From positions 1 through 64,000 of the forward strand of contig JAOADA010000002.1 in the NCBI GenBank assembly GCA_026417555.1: DNA of 64,000 nucleotides. Direction: 5' to 3'. Position 1 is the first letter of the stretch. The number at the start of each line of letters is the position of its first letter. A program made the translations under genes and the position numbers. The stretch is from Brevinematales bacterium (GTDB lineage Bacteria > Spirochaetota > Brevinematia > Brevinematales > Thermospiraceae). Below the pieces are notes generated by a model. It saw only the letters and a list, made by a program, of their open reading frames with translations. It searched no databases and was not told where the DNA came from. Shown here in pieces: positions 26,835 to 34,533 of the stretch.

Positions 26835-27242
26835 TCATCCCAACAAGTTCAGATTCTTTTGATCATCAGGAGTCTCTCCTCTCTGCTGGGATAAAAGAAT
26901 CTCCCACGCCTCTTTCAGAGTGGTCATGAGCTTTATCACCTCATCAATAATAGCAACATCCTTGGCTACATTGGCTTCAATGAGACGCCTATTGATATAC
27001 ATATAAAGACTATAAAGGTTTTGAGCAATCTCTCCCGCTTCAAAATTGAGGGAGCTGATAAGTTCAAGCACAATATCCTGGGCTTTGAGAAGATGGTTAT
27101 GAGCCACATCAAGTTTTTTGTTCCGGATGGCTTCTTTAGCGATCCCCAAAAAACGTATCGCCCCCTGATAAAGCATGACCACCAATTTGAGGCCACTCGC
27201 TGTCTCAATATCGACCTCTTTGTAGCTTTGATAGCCTTCCAT
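26835..27242 (-). CDS. fliS: Flagellin export chaperone FliS
   Basis: A 135-residue helical protein starting MEGYQSYKEVDIETASGLKLVVMLYQGAIRFL, the signature of FliS: tyrosine-rich N-terminus, then the 'l...lydgai.fl' helix. It binds the C-terminus of flagellin to prevent polymerisation before export. RNKKLDVAHNHLLKAQDIVLEL and LYMYINRRLIEANV match later helices. It leads the operon with the acidic protein, the GAF protein and the FapA-like protein, uses AAGGAG, and has a sigma-28-like promoter upstream. fliD is not adjacent. Confidence 0.93.
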   Translation of the reverse strand: MEGYQSYKEVDIETASGLKLVVMLYQGAIRFLGIAKEAIRNKKLDVAHNHLLKAQDIVLELISSLNFEAGEIAQNLYSLYMYINRRLIEANVAKDVAIIDEVIKLMTTLKEAWEILLSQQRGETPDDQKNLNLLG

Positions 27243-27275
27243 GGAAAGCTCCTTTTGTCTATTTTTCTCTTAATA

Positions 27276-27303
27276 CCATCGGCATGGAGAGAGTATTTCT
27301 TGA
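27276..27303 (-). promoter_or_regulatory. Possible sigma-28 (FliA) promoter of the fliS operon
   Basis: On the minus strand GCCGATGG (27276-27283) resembles the FliA -10 GCCGATAA. TCAA (27300-27303) lies 16 bases upstream, in the -35 position. No good vegetative promoter was seen in the gap between the hydA terminator and fliS. Confidence 0.4.
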
Positions 27304-27345
27304 AAGGTTTTGTCCAAAAACTCTCTCGTTTTCAGAAAAACCCTC

Positions 27346-27377
27346 AAAAGAAAAAAAGGGAGTGCCGAAGCACTCCC
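27346..27377 (-). terminator. Terminator of the hydrogenase operon
   Basis: Perfect stem GGGAGTGC/GCACTCCC (27358-27365, 27370-27377) with a four-base loop, followed on the minus strand by TTTTTTTCTTTT. It starts eight bases after the hydA stop. Confidence 0.9.
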
Positions 27378-27384
27378 TTGCTCT

Positions 27385-29136
27385 TTAACGGTTGTAAAGA
27401 GGTCTTTCATGGTAATGGGTATGGAGAAGTTTATGACTCTTCTCAGAGAGGGGCTTGCCCAAAAACTCTTTGTAGAGCTGCTGCACCATAGGATTGTGAT
27501 GGGAACAACGAAGATCACTTTGCTTGTCATCCTCATAGATCCCTTTGGCCCGTTTGGCTCGGATCTCATCGGTTGCCCCATAGGGTTGACCACCACCACC
27601 AACACACCCACCACGGCATGCCATCACCTCAATAAAATGGTAAGGAGGTTCTTTGCCAGCAGCAAGTGCGCTCTTGACCTCTTCCATCACATACTGCACA
27701 TTGGCAAGCCCATGGGCAACAGCAATGTTTACCTTGGTACCACTGATATCAATTGTGGCTTTCTTGATACCATCAAGTCCCCGAGTTTGCTCAAAGTCTA
27801 CCTTGCCAAGATCCTTGCCTGTAATAAGGTAGTAAGCCGTACGAAGTGCCGCCTCCATCACTCCACCCGTTGCTCCAAAAATAACCCCAGCCCCTGTATA
27901 ATCCCCCAACATATTATCCGCATCCATGTCTGGGAGATTCAAGAAATCAATCCCTGAGGATTTGATCATCCGGGTAAACTCACGGGTAGTAAGAACAACA
28001 TCCACATCCTGACAACCACTTGCATTCATTTCTTCGGTACGAGTGATCTCATATTTCTTTGCCGTACAGGGCATGATAGAAACCCCATAGATATCACACG
28101 CCTTGAGTCCTTTTTTCTCAGCGTAATACGTCTTGGAAAGCGCCCCTACCATCTCATGGGGAGACTTGGCTGAAGAAAAGTGGGGAATCATATCAGGATA
28201 ATATTTTTCCAGATAATCCACCCATCCAGGACAGCAGGTTGTGATAAGAGGAAGCGGTCCTTTTTTATGAACAAAACGTTCCACAAACTCACTCCCTTCC
28301 TCCATGATGGTAAGGTCAGCCCCAAAGTTAGTATCAAAGACCGCATCAAACCCAAGACGTTTTAGCACACTGTAGATCTTTTTGGTGAGGATAGTGCCTG
28401 GCTCCAATCCAAAAGCCTCTCCGACCGCCACACGCACAGCTGGAGCAATCTGGACAACTTTGTGCTTCTTGGGATCCTGTAGAGCTTCCCATACAGCTGG
28501 GGTTTCATCTTTCTCGTAAAGGGCTCCGACAGGACAGTGTGCCGTACATTGCCCACACTTCACACAAGGACTATCAAGGAGTTTGACATCCGCCGCTGGG
28601 GCAATACGCATATTGTATCCACGCCCAATAAACTCCAGAGCCCAAACGTTTTGCATGACCTGACATACCTCAACACAGCGCCCACATTTCACACACTTTG
28701 CTGGATTGATGGTCAGGGCAGGGGAAGAATCATCCACAGGGTGTTCCACCACCATATTGGTAAATGGTACCTCCCGAATCCCAAAATCCTCCGCAAGTTT
28801 CTGGAGTTCACAGTTGCCGTTTCTTGGACAACGGAGACAATCGTTGGGATGGTTGGAGAGGATCAGTTCCAATACTGTGCGACGAACCTGATAAAGCTCT
28901 GGATCATGGGTGATAACCTCCATACCAGGCTCTGCCTTTGTAGCACAGGCTCGGATCATCTTGGGATTATTCCTGATCTTGACAATACAAAGCCCACAGG
29001 CCGCCGTCGGGGGAAGATCTGGATGATTACAGAGTTTCGGAATATTCACCTGTGCCTTTTTGGCAGCCTCAAGAATGGTTGTCCCCTTCGGAACCTCAAC
29101 AGCAATATCGTTGATCTTTATCTGAATCATTTCCAT
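27385..29136 (-). CDS. hydA: [FeFe] hydrogenase catalytic subunit HydA
   Basis: A 583-residue hydrogenase. N-terminal 2Fe-2S domain (C36, C47, C50, C64); His-Cys3 cluster region (HPNDCLRCPRNGNC, about 96-109); two [4Fe-4S] sets (CVKCGRCVEVC at 148-158, CVKCGQCTAHC at 191-201); then the H-cluster domain with TTCCPGW (299-305), MPCTAKKYE (355-363) and MACRGGCVGGGGQP. The C-terminal small-subunit-like tail (SHHNPMVQQLYKEFLGKPL) is present. With HydB and HydC it forms the bifurcating enzyme that makes H2 from NADH and reduced ferredoxin together. AAAGGAGG precedes ATG. The maturases HydEFG are not in the window. Confidence 0.95.
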   Translation of the reverse strand: MEMIQIKINDIAVEVPKGTTILEAAKKAQVNIPKLCNHPDLPPTAACGLCIVKIRNNPKMIRACATKAEPGMEVITHDPELYQVRRTVLELILSNHPNDCLRCPRNGNCELQKLAEDFGIREVPFTNMVVEHPVDDSSPALTINPAKCVKCGRCVEVCQVMQNVWALEFIGRGYNMRIAPAADVKLLDSPCVKCGQCTAHCPVGALYEKDETPAVWEALQDPKKHKVVQIAPAVRVAVGEAFGLEPGTILTKKIYSVLKRLGFDAVFDTNFGADLTIMEEGSEFVERFVHKKGPLPLITTCCPGWVDYLEKYYPDMIPHFSSAKSPHEMVGALSKTYYAEKKGLKACDIYGVSIMPCTAKKYEITRTEEMNASGCQDVDVVLTTREFTRMIKSSGIDFLNLPDMDADNMLGDYTGAGVIFGATGGVMEAALRTAYYLITGKDLGKVDFEQTRGLDGIKKATIDISGTKVNIAVAHGLANVQYVMEEVKSALAAGKEPPYHFIEVMACRGGCVGGGGQPYGATDEIRAKRAKGIYEDDKQSDLRCSHHNPMVQQLYKEFLGKPLSEKSHKLLHTHYHERPLYNR

Positions 29137-29148
29137 GGCTTGCCTCCT

Positions 29149-30936
29149 TTAGCTTTTCATCACGGCGCCAAACTTACAGACCGTATAACAGTTACCACAC
29201 TTGATACACTTTGCCTGATCAATGGTATGGGGTTTGCGTTTCTCTCCAGAGATACAATTCACAGGACATTTCATAGCACAGAGCCCACACCCAATACACT
29301 TTTGGGGATCAATCACATAACTGACAAGCTCCTTACAACTCCCCGAGGTACATTTCTTCTCCACAATATGCTGACGATATTCATGCTCAAAGTATTTAAG
29401 AGTAGAGAGAACAGGGTTCGGAGCGGTTTGTCCAAGCCCACAGAGAGAAGCCTTTTGCATGGCCTGACCAATTTTCTTGAGTTTGTCAATATCGGAAAGT
29501 TCTCCCTTCCCTTTGGAAATTCTGTCAAGAATCCCATGCATCTGGCGTCCTCCAATACGGCAAGGAGAACATTTCCCACACGATTCATCCACAGTAAACT
29601 CAAGATAAAACTTGGCGATATCAATCATACAGTCGTCTTCATCCATCACAATAAGGCCACCAGACCCCATGATGGAACCCAACTTCTGGAGGTTTTCATA
29701 ATCAATAGGCGTATCCAAATAGTCGGCAGGGATAACACCTCCCGATGGACCCCCAGACTGGACAGCTTTAAACTTCTTGCCACCCTTAATCCCACCCCCA
29801 ATGTCAAAAATCACCTCTCGAAGAGTGGTTCCCATCGGGACCTCAATAAGCCCAGAGTTGTTTACCTTTCCTGTGAGAGCAAATACTTTTGTTCCCTTTG
29901 AGGTCTCGGTTCCTATACTTGAAAACCATTTTCCTCCTTTCAGGATAATGACTGGGATACTTGCCCAGGTTTCCACGTTGTTAATCACCGTGGGCTTGCC
30001 CCAAAGTCCACTCACAGCAGGAAAAGGTGGTCGAGGACGAGGCATCCCTCGATTGCCCTCGATAGAGGCAAGAAGCGCTGTTTCCTCTCCACACACAAAA
30101 GCCCCTGCCCCAAGCCGAATCTCAATATCAAAATTAAACCCACTCCCCAGAATATCTTTTCCCAAAAGCCCAAGTTCTCTCGCTTGGGCAATAGCCTTTT
30201 CCAAGCGTTTGATAGCCAAGGGATACTCCGCTCGAATATACACATATCCCTGATTCGCTCCCACCGTATAGCCACAGATCGTCATAGCCTCAATAATCGA
30301 ATGAGGATCTCCCTCAATCGTACTTCTGTCCATATAAGCACCAGGATCCCCCTCGTCAGCGTTACACACTACATATTTGATATCTGACTGCACATCCTTG
30401 GTGAAGACCCATTTCCTCCAGGTAGGGAAACCAGCCCCACCCCTTCCGCGAAGTCCAGAGATCTTGAGTTCCTCAATCACATCATCTGGCTTCATTTCAA
30501 AAAGCACTTTTTCCAACGCCTTGTATCCATCCCGAGCAATATACTCATTGATATTTTCTGGATCAATAACACCACAGTTGCGAAGGACAATACGGAATTG
30601 TTTCTGATAAAAGGGAATATTCTCAATACGGACATTCTTCTGGCTTTCCTCATATTGGTACACAAGGTCTTTCACAGGGCGTCCCTTTAACAAATGTTCC
30701 TGAACAATCCTGTCAGCATCTTCTACCTTCACATCCACATAAAACGTCTCGTCAGGAAGCACCTTGACAATTGGCCCTTTTTCGCAGAGCCCAAAACACC
30801 CTGTTTTCACAAGCTGAATCTCATCTTGAAGCCCAAGTTCCGTCATTTTCTTTTTCATGGCATCAAAAATGACACCAGCCTTGTTGGATTCACAGCCTGT
30901 CCCACCACAAACCAGAACAAAACCTCTATACGCCAT
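29149..30936 (-). CDS. hydB: Bifurcating hydrogenase subunit HydB (NuoF-like)
   Basis: A 595-residue flavin and iron-sulfur subunit. An N-terminal thioredoxin-like 2Fe-2S domain (CGGTGCESNK, later GCFGLCEKGP) is fused to a NuoF core with FMN site GRGGAGFPTWRKW, NADH site GAGAFVCGEETALLASIEG and the cluster SCGKCSPCR with SLCGLGQ. A C-terminal ferredoxin domain has CIGCGLCAMKC and CIKCGNCYTVC. This is the site of NAD reaction and proposed electron bifurcation. It lies 12 bases before hydA. Length is as in Thermotoga-type HydB. Confidence 0.94.
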   Translation of the reverse strand: MAYRGFVLVCGGTGCESNKAGVIFDAMKKKMTELGLQDEIQLVKTGCFGLCEKGPIVKVLPDETFYVDVKVEDADRIVQEHLLKGRPVKDLVYQYEESQKNVRIENIPFYQKQFRIVLRNCGVIDPENINEYIARDGYKALEKVLFEMKPDDVIEELKISGLRGRGGAGFPTWRKWVFTKDVQSDIKYVVCNADEGDPGAYMDRSTIEGDPHSIIEAMTICGYTVGANQGYVYIRAEYPLAIKRLEKAIAQARELGLLGKDILGSGFNFDIEIRLGAGAFVCGEETALLASIEGNRGMPRPRPPFPAVSGLWGKPTVINNVETWASIPVIILKGGKWFSSIGTETSKGTKVFALTGKVNNSGLIEVPMGTTLREVIFDIGGGIKGGKKFKAVQSGGPSGGVIPADYLDTPIDYENLQKLGSIMGSGGLIVMDEDDCMIDIAKFYLEFTVDESCGKCSPCRIGGRQMHGILDRISKGKGELSDIDKLKKIGQAMQKASLCGLGQTAPNPVLSTLKYFEHEYRQHIVEKKCTSGSCKELVSYVIDPQKCIGCGLCAMKCPVNCISGEKRKPHTIDQAKCIKCGNCYTVCKFGAVMKS

Positions 30937-30945
30937 GGCTTCCTC

Positions 30946-31335
30946 CTACTTCATGATGTCGGCAGCGGGCTTGTCCATGACATGCTCGCTCACCAGTTTT
31001 TTGTGGATCACATGATCCTCAAGAATTTTTCGTGCCACATCAGCAGTCACCTTCCCATAGATGGTTCGAGGCATATCAGGCATTACTACCTCAACAGTAG
31101 GTTCTACATAACAGTACCCCATACACCCTGTCTGTTTCACCACAATATCCTTGAGACCAAGCTTCTCAATGTTCTCTACAAAGGACTTGAGAGTATCCCG
31201 CGCACCCGCAGCAATCCCACACGTCCCCATTCCTACGATAATAATCGTAGATTTACCCTCAACTTCTCGTTTCTCTATTTCAGTCTTTGTTTTCTCACGA
31301 AGACGTCTCAACTCTTCAAGCGTGATTTTTGCCAT
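30946..31335 (-). CDS. Thioredoxin-like 2Fe-2S protein of the hydrogenase operon
   Basis: A 129-residue protein with a short helical N-terminus and a thioredoxin-like ferredoxin domain whose cysteines are GMGTCGIAAGARDTL (one Cys, against CGGTGC in HydB) and QTGCMGYCYVEP. This resembles the N-terminal domain of HydB and the HydC cluster domain. Only three of the usual four ligand cysteines (C38, C70, C74) are apparent, so cluster type is uncertain. Such small ferredoxins are often found between hydB and the HATPase gene in [FeFe]-hydrogenase operons. It overlaps the HATPase gene by 20 bases. Confidence 0.75.
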   Translation of the reverse strand: MAKITLEELRRLREKTKTEIEKREVEGKSTIIIVGMGTCGIAAGARDTLKSFVENIEKLGLKDIVVKQTGCMGYCYVEPTVEVVMPDMPRTIYGKVTADVARKILEDHVIHKKLVSEHVMDKPAADIMK

Positions 31336-31882
31336 AGGCTTCCTCCTTTACCTCTTCCTCTGATCTTTCAAAATACAACTTTACCAGTGAGAATGCCGTC
31401 GCATCCTCAAGTTCTCCCACACTTTCCCGAAGTTCACTACGCACCACCCTATAGGAAACGTTTCCCCTCCTTCTGTGGATAAGCATCTCATATTCCCCCT
31501 GAAAACACATGATTTGAGCAAAAAGATAGGGAAGATCCCCCACTGGGGGCATATCCACATGGTGTTTGGGAAGAACAAGGGCTACAGAAGTTCCTTCACC
31601 TTTATGAGAATCAATATGAAACTCTCCCCCAACCGTCTCACAGAGTTGCTTGGCAAACGCAAGACCCAACCCTACCCTGCGGTGAGCGTGCTTCGTTACA
31701 TCCGTATAAAAAGGATCTGTCGCTTGCTTCATCTCCTCCGTCGACATCCCACACCCATTATCTCCTACACAACAGGTAAGTGTCTGATCATCCTCCAGAT
31801 AATCTACCGTTATAAGTGTGGCTCGAGCCTCAAGAGCATTCTGAACAAGTTCATAAAGGATATCTGTCAGTGTAGCATGCAT
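31316..31882 (-). CDS. HATPase-domain protein of the hydrogenase operon
   Basis: A 188-residue GHKL ATPase-domain protein without a histidine-phosphotransfer or sensor domain. The N-box is ELVQNALEA (11-19), the G1 box DNGCGM (41-46) and the G2 box GLGLAFAK (71-78). These are the ATP-binding motifs of histidine kinases and anti-sigma kinases. The C-terminal 75 residues are unrecognised and acidic. Similar stand-alone HATPase genes occur between hydC and hydB in several anaerobes, but no role is established that I know of. Regulatory phosphorylation or ATP-dependent assembly are both possible. Confidence 0.75.
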   Translation of the reverse strand: MHATLTDILYELVQNALEARATLITVDYLEDDQTLTCCVGDNGCGMSTEEMKQATDPFYTDVTKHAHRRVGLGLAFAKQLCETVGGEFHIDSHKGEGTSVALVLPKHHVDMPPVGDLPYLFAQIMCFQGEYEMLIHRRRGNVSYRVVRSELRESVGELEDATAFSLVKLYFERSEEEVKEEAYGKNHA

Positions 31883-31885
31883 AGG

Positions 31886-32368
31886 CTATTTACTGTACTT
31901 TGCAATAATATCGGGGATCTGGTCCTTCGTCAAACGCCCATACACTTCTCCATCAACGGTAAGGACAGGAGCAAGCCCACAACATCCCAGACAGCGTACG
32001 GCTTGAAGAGAGAATTGCCCATCATCCGTGGTACCATTCACACCGACCCCAAGCTGAACCTCAAGCTCCTTGATGAGATCCTCTCCCCCCTTGAGATAAC
32101 AGGCTGTCCCCATACACACAGAGATAGTATGTTTCCCCGGCTTCACCAAGCGGAAGAAGTGATAAAACGTCACCACCCCATAGATTTTTGCCAGAGGCAC
32201 ATCTAGCATACGGGATAAAGACAGGGCAACATCTCGAGGGATATACCCATATTCCTCCTGTACCCGATGCAGAATCATGATAAGATTCCCCGGTTTTGAC
32301 TTCCATTCTTCTATGAATGAAAGGAGTTCCGGAGACAACTTCACCTCTTTCTCTTTGGTCTCAAACAT
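31886..32368 (-). CDS. hydC: Bifurcating hydrogenase subunit HydC (NuoE-like)
   Basis: A 160-residue NuoE-like subunit: an N-terminal helical domain (LIMILHRVQEEYGYIPRDVA) and a thioredoxin-like 2Fe-2S domain with CMGTACYLKGG and CLGCCGLAPV, giving four ligand cysteines. It passes electrons between HydB and HydA. ATG 32368 follows GGAGGAGAGACG at normal distance; the upstream in-frame ATG at 32410 has no such site. It is the first gene of the five-gene operon, with a leader of about 125 bases. Confidence 0.92.
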   Translation of the reverse strand: MFETKEKEVKLSPELLSFIEEWKSKPGNLIMILHRVQEEYGYIPRDVALSLSRMLDVPLAKIYGVVTFYHFFRLVKPGKHTISVCMGTACYLKGGEDLIKELEVQLGVGVNGTTDDGQFSLQAVRCLGCCGLAPVLTVDGEVYGRLTKDQIPDIIAKYSK

Positions 32369-32501
32369 CGTCTCTCCTCCTTCTTCAGTGTATTTCTTTT
32401 CAGTAAACACTCCCCTTCCTTGGGGAAATCATCTTCACACATCTCTCAAAAAAACGTCCAATGATTCTTTTTTTTGGAAATACTTGCAATTATATGCTAT
32501 T

Positions 32502-32530
32502 ACTATACGAAAAAGAAAGAAAAATCACAA
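32502..32530 (-). promoter_or_regulatory. Promoter of the hydrogenase operon
   Basis: TTGTGA (32525-32530), 17-base spacer, TATAGT (32502-32507) on the minus strand. A second TATAAT (32489-32494) lacks a good -35. The leader to hydC is about 125 bases and can form CCCC/GGGG and AGTGT/ACACT stems. TTGTGA is also a Rex half-site, but no second half is present. Confidence 0.5.
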
Positions 32531-32591
32531 CAAAAAGAAGAAAGAGAGAAACAAAAGAGAGAACATTATAGAAAATAATGTGAGGTTTTTC

Positions 32592-32632
32592 ATAGAAAAC
32601 CCTCAGCCCATCCCGAAAGGATGGGCTGAGGG
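32592..32632 (-). terminator. Terminator of the 507-residue exported protein gene
   Basis: Perfect 14-base-pair stem CCCTCAGCCCATCC/GGATGGGCTGAGGG (32600-32613, 32619-32632), five-base loop, then TTTTCTATG on the minus strand. Confidence 0.85.
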
Positions 32633-32638
32633 AGTATC

Positions 32639-34162
32639 TTACATCCTGAAGATCAGTTCTACCCCAGCAGTTAACCCTGTGGTACCCAGTTTCCCATCCC
32701 AATTTTGGAAGGAAGGAGGTACTGAGACCGTAGCAACATCTTCTCCACTCCCATCTTCGCGGAAGGAAAGGCTCGCAAATTGATAAAAACTCCAATTAAA
32801 TCCCGCAAAAAGACGAAGCTTCGTGGTTTGATTAAACTGGAGATTCCAAGAAGCCTGCGGCAAAAGTGAAAAATCAAACCAGTTCAGAGAGACACTCACC
32901 GGCGTTGCCAACTCCTTCCCCTCAATAGTAATCCGATCAAACGAGCTTGTGATCTTACCAAGATCTTTCCCTCCAATGGTAACAACCACCTTTGTCCCAA
33001 AAACAAGACTCATATTTCGCATATACCACTCATACGCTGGTCCAATATTCATGGAGATGAGCAAGGGATCTCCAAACCCTATCCCAAACGCCGATTCCCA
33101 GAGCCAGTTGTACCCTATCTCAAAATCCAAATGCATAAACACCGACGGCGCAAAGCCACTTAGTGACCCAAAAGAAAGATTGGTGTTGAGCGTAACACTT
33201 CCCGACGTGTAGACGAGCCTTGCATTCTGGGGGACCCCAAGGGGAAGAACACCCAATGCTAAACCAAAACGGCCTCCTGCCTTCGGTGCCTCCACCAATT
33301 GTTGCCCCACGCGAGGATTCCCAAAAATCACATGGCCATACGAATATTCATCACTCACATAACTCACCCGAATGAGCCCTACCCGCTTCTTCTCTTTGAA
33401 ACGATCCATGATCTGGATCTCATCCTCAAGAAAGAACTCATACCCCGGGGTTATCCCCAAATTTTTGCCAAGTTCGAGATACACGTAGTCCCCTTCTACC
33501 CGAAGGATCCCTGTCTTAATCTTAAACTCTTCCACATTGCGAAGATGGTAGGCTAGCCCTCCTACTGCGCTATTTACAGCTTTTTGATAGGCGTCATTGG
33601 GGCTCAGACGAGACACCGCTTCTGCCCCATCATTGTACGTCGCTAACAGATTGCCTTGAGTATCGATGATTTTGATAGAAACATTGACAGTAGCCCGGTG
33701 TTCTTTCACAATCTTGATCTCATATCCACCACCTTTTTTTTCTTGTCTGATCTGAATATCGTAGGTACGCGAATCATACCCTTGAATAGAAGGAACAAAA
33801 ATAAACACCGAGTTTACAAGTCGTTCCATTTCCGCTGCTGGAATCACAGCGACCCCCAGATCTTCATCACGGTACTGGGGATTCTGAAGAACAGCCTGTT
33901 TTTTCAGCTCACGGATTCGCTGGATAAAACGCTCCGCTGTAGTACCATCAAGTCGGTATTGGTATCCGATCACCTGAAAACGCTTCATCGAGGCTATGGT
34001 AGAAATCATCACATCATCAAAGTACATATAGGCTGAACTGGGAAGATTGTACGAGCTATACACGGGCATCACTGCAATCTCTTTGCGCTGAGAAACCTCT
34101 GCTGCTATCACTCTCCCACCTATTACCACTATACCCATGAGAGCAAGCCAGAATTTACGCAT
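32639..34162 (-). CDS. Exported protein, possible CsgG-like N-domain and outer-membrane barrel
   Basis: A 507-residue protein with a signal peptide (MRKFWLALMGIVVIGGRVIAAE). The first third (KEIAVMPVYSSYNL, then FDDVMISTIASMKRFQVIGY) resembles CsgG/FlgT-type domains, where an 'iaVl.f' strand is followed by a 'l...l...~~f.vi.r' helix. The middle has a strand-rich region with LELGKNLGITPGYEFFLED, typical of small FlgT-like C-domains. The last 200 residues alternate aromatic and polar residues as in a beta-barrel and end in ELIFRM, near the aromatic end expected of outer-membrane proteins. Monocistronic. Function unknown; a trans-envelope or flagellar-related role is possible. Confidence 0.6.
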   Translation of the reverse strand: MRKFWLALMGIVVIGGRVIAAEVSQRKEIAVMPVYSSYNLPSSAYMYFDDVMISTIASMKRFQVIGYQYRLDGTTAERFIQRIRELKKQAVLQNPQYRDEDLGVAVIPAAEMERLVNSVFIFVPSIQGYDSRTYDIQIRQEKKGGGYEIKIVKEHRATVNVSIKIIDTQGNLLATYNDGAEAVSRLSPNDAYQKAVNSAVGGLAYHLRNVEEFKIKTGILRVEGDYVYLELGKNLGITPGYEFFLEDEIQIMDRFKEKKRVGLIRVSYVSDEYSYGHVIFGNPRVGQQLVEAPKAGGRFGLALGVLPLGVPQNARLVYTSGSVTLNTNLSFGSLSGFAPSVFMHLDFEIGYNWLWESAFGIGFGDPLLISMNIGPAYEWYMRNMSLVFGTKVVVTIGGKDLGKITSSFDRITIEGKELATPVSVSLNWFDFSLLPQASWNLQFNQTTKLRLFAGFNWSFYQFASLSFREDGSGEDVATVSVPPSFQNWDGKLGTTGLTAGVELIFRM

Positions 34163-34195
34163 ATACCCTCCTCACATACATAACTTCTCTCTAGT

Positions 34196-34224
34196 AGTAT
34201 ATCACCAAAAAATAAAAAAATCAA
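34196..34224 (-). promoter_or_regulatory. Vegetative promoter of the 507-residue exported protein gene
   Basis: TTGATT (34219-34224), 17-base spacer, TATACT (34196-34201), minus strand. The start lies about 30 bases before the ATG. Confidence 0.7.
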
Positions 34225-34483
34225 AATACACTCTCTGTAGTTTGCTTTTTTCTCTCATCCACTATGGACGTTTTTCTTTTGTTTTGATTAAAAATTAGGC
34301 AAAAGAAAGGCATTTGCCTCTTTATTCACCAAGACAGACTGATCTCGCTCTCTCTTTTTCTCAATAGCCGCACTTTCTTGGATTTTTTCTTACCAAAATA
34401 ACTTTTTATATTTCAATGTGTTAAAATCAAAAAAATCAAAAGGATTTCTCATTGTCGAAAAATGGCCTTCATCACAAATACTC
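34225..34483. other. AT-rich intergenic region upstream of amtB
   Basis: No gene is visible. It contains the palindrome AGGCATTTGCCT (34308-34319) with A/T-rich arms, about 165 bases upstream of the sigma-54 promoter. This is a distance at which an enhancer-binding activator could act, but the sequence is not the classical NtrC site. Confidence 0.4.
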
Positions 34484-34499
34484 TGGCACATTTTTTGCT
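34484..34499 (+). promoter_or_regulatory. Sigma-54 promoter of amtB-glnK
   Basis: TGGCAC (34484-34489), five bases, TTGCT (34495-34499). This matches TGGCAC-N5-TTGCW exactly, with the invariant GG and GC ten bases apart. Transcription would start near 34511, 23 bases before the amtB ATG. No vegetative promoter is evident nearer to the gene. Confidence 0.85.
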
Positions 34500-34533
34500 C
34501 AATAAATAGGCAAAACCAAAAAAGGAGGAAACC

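Noticed and set aside
28537-29901. 454-codon plus-strand open frame
   Set aside because: Antisense shadow of hydA and hydB produced by their codon use.
32495-32535. Rex operator at the hydrogenase promoter
   Set aside because: Only one TTGTGA half-site is present; the second half TTCACAA is missing, so the match may be just the -35 box.
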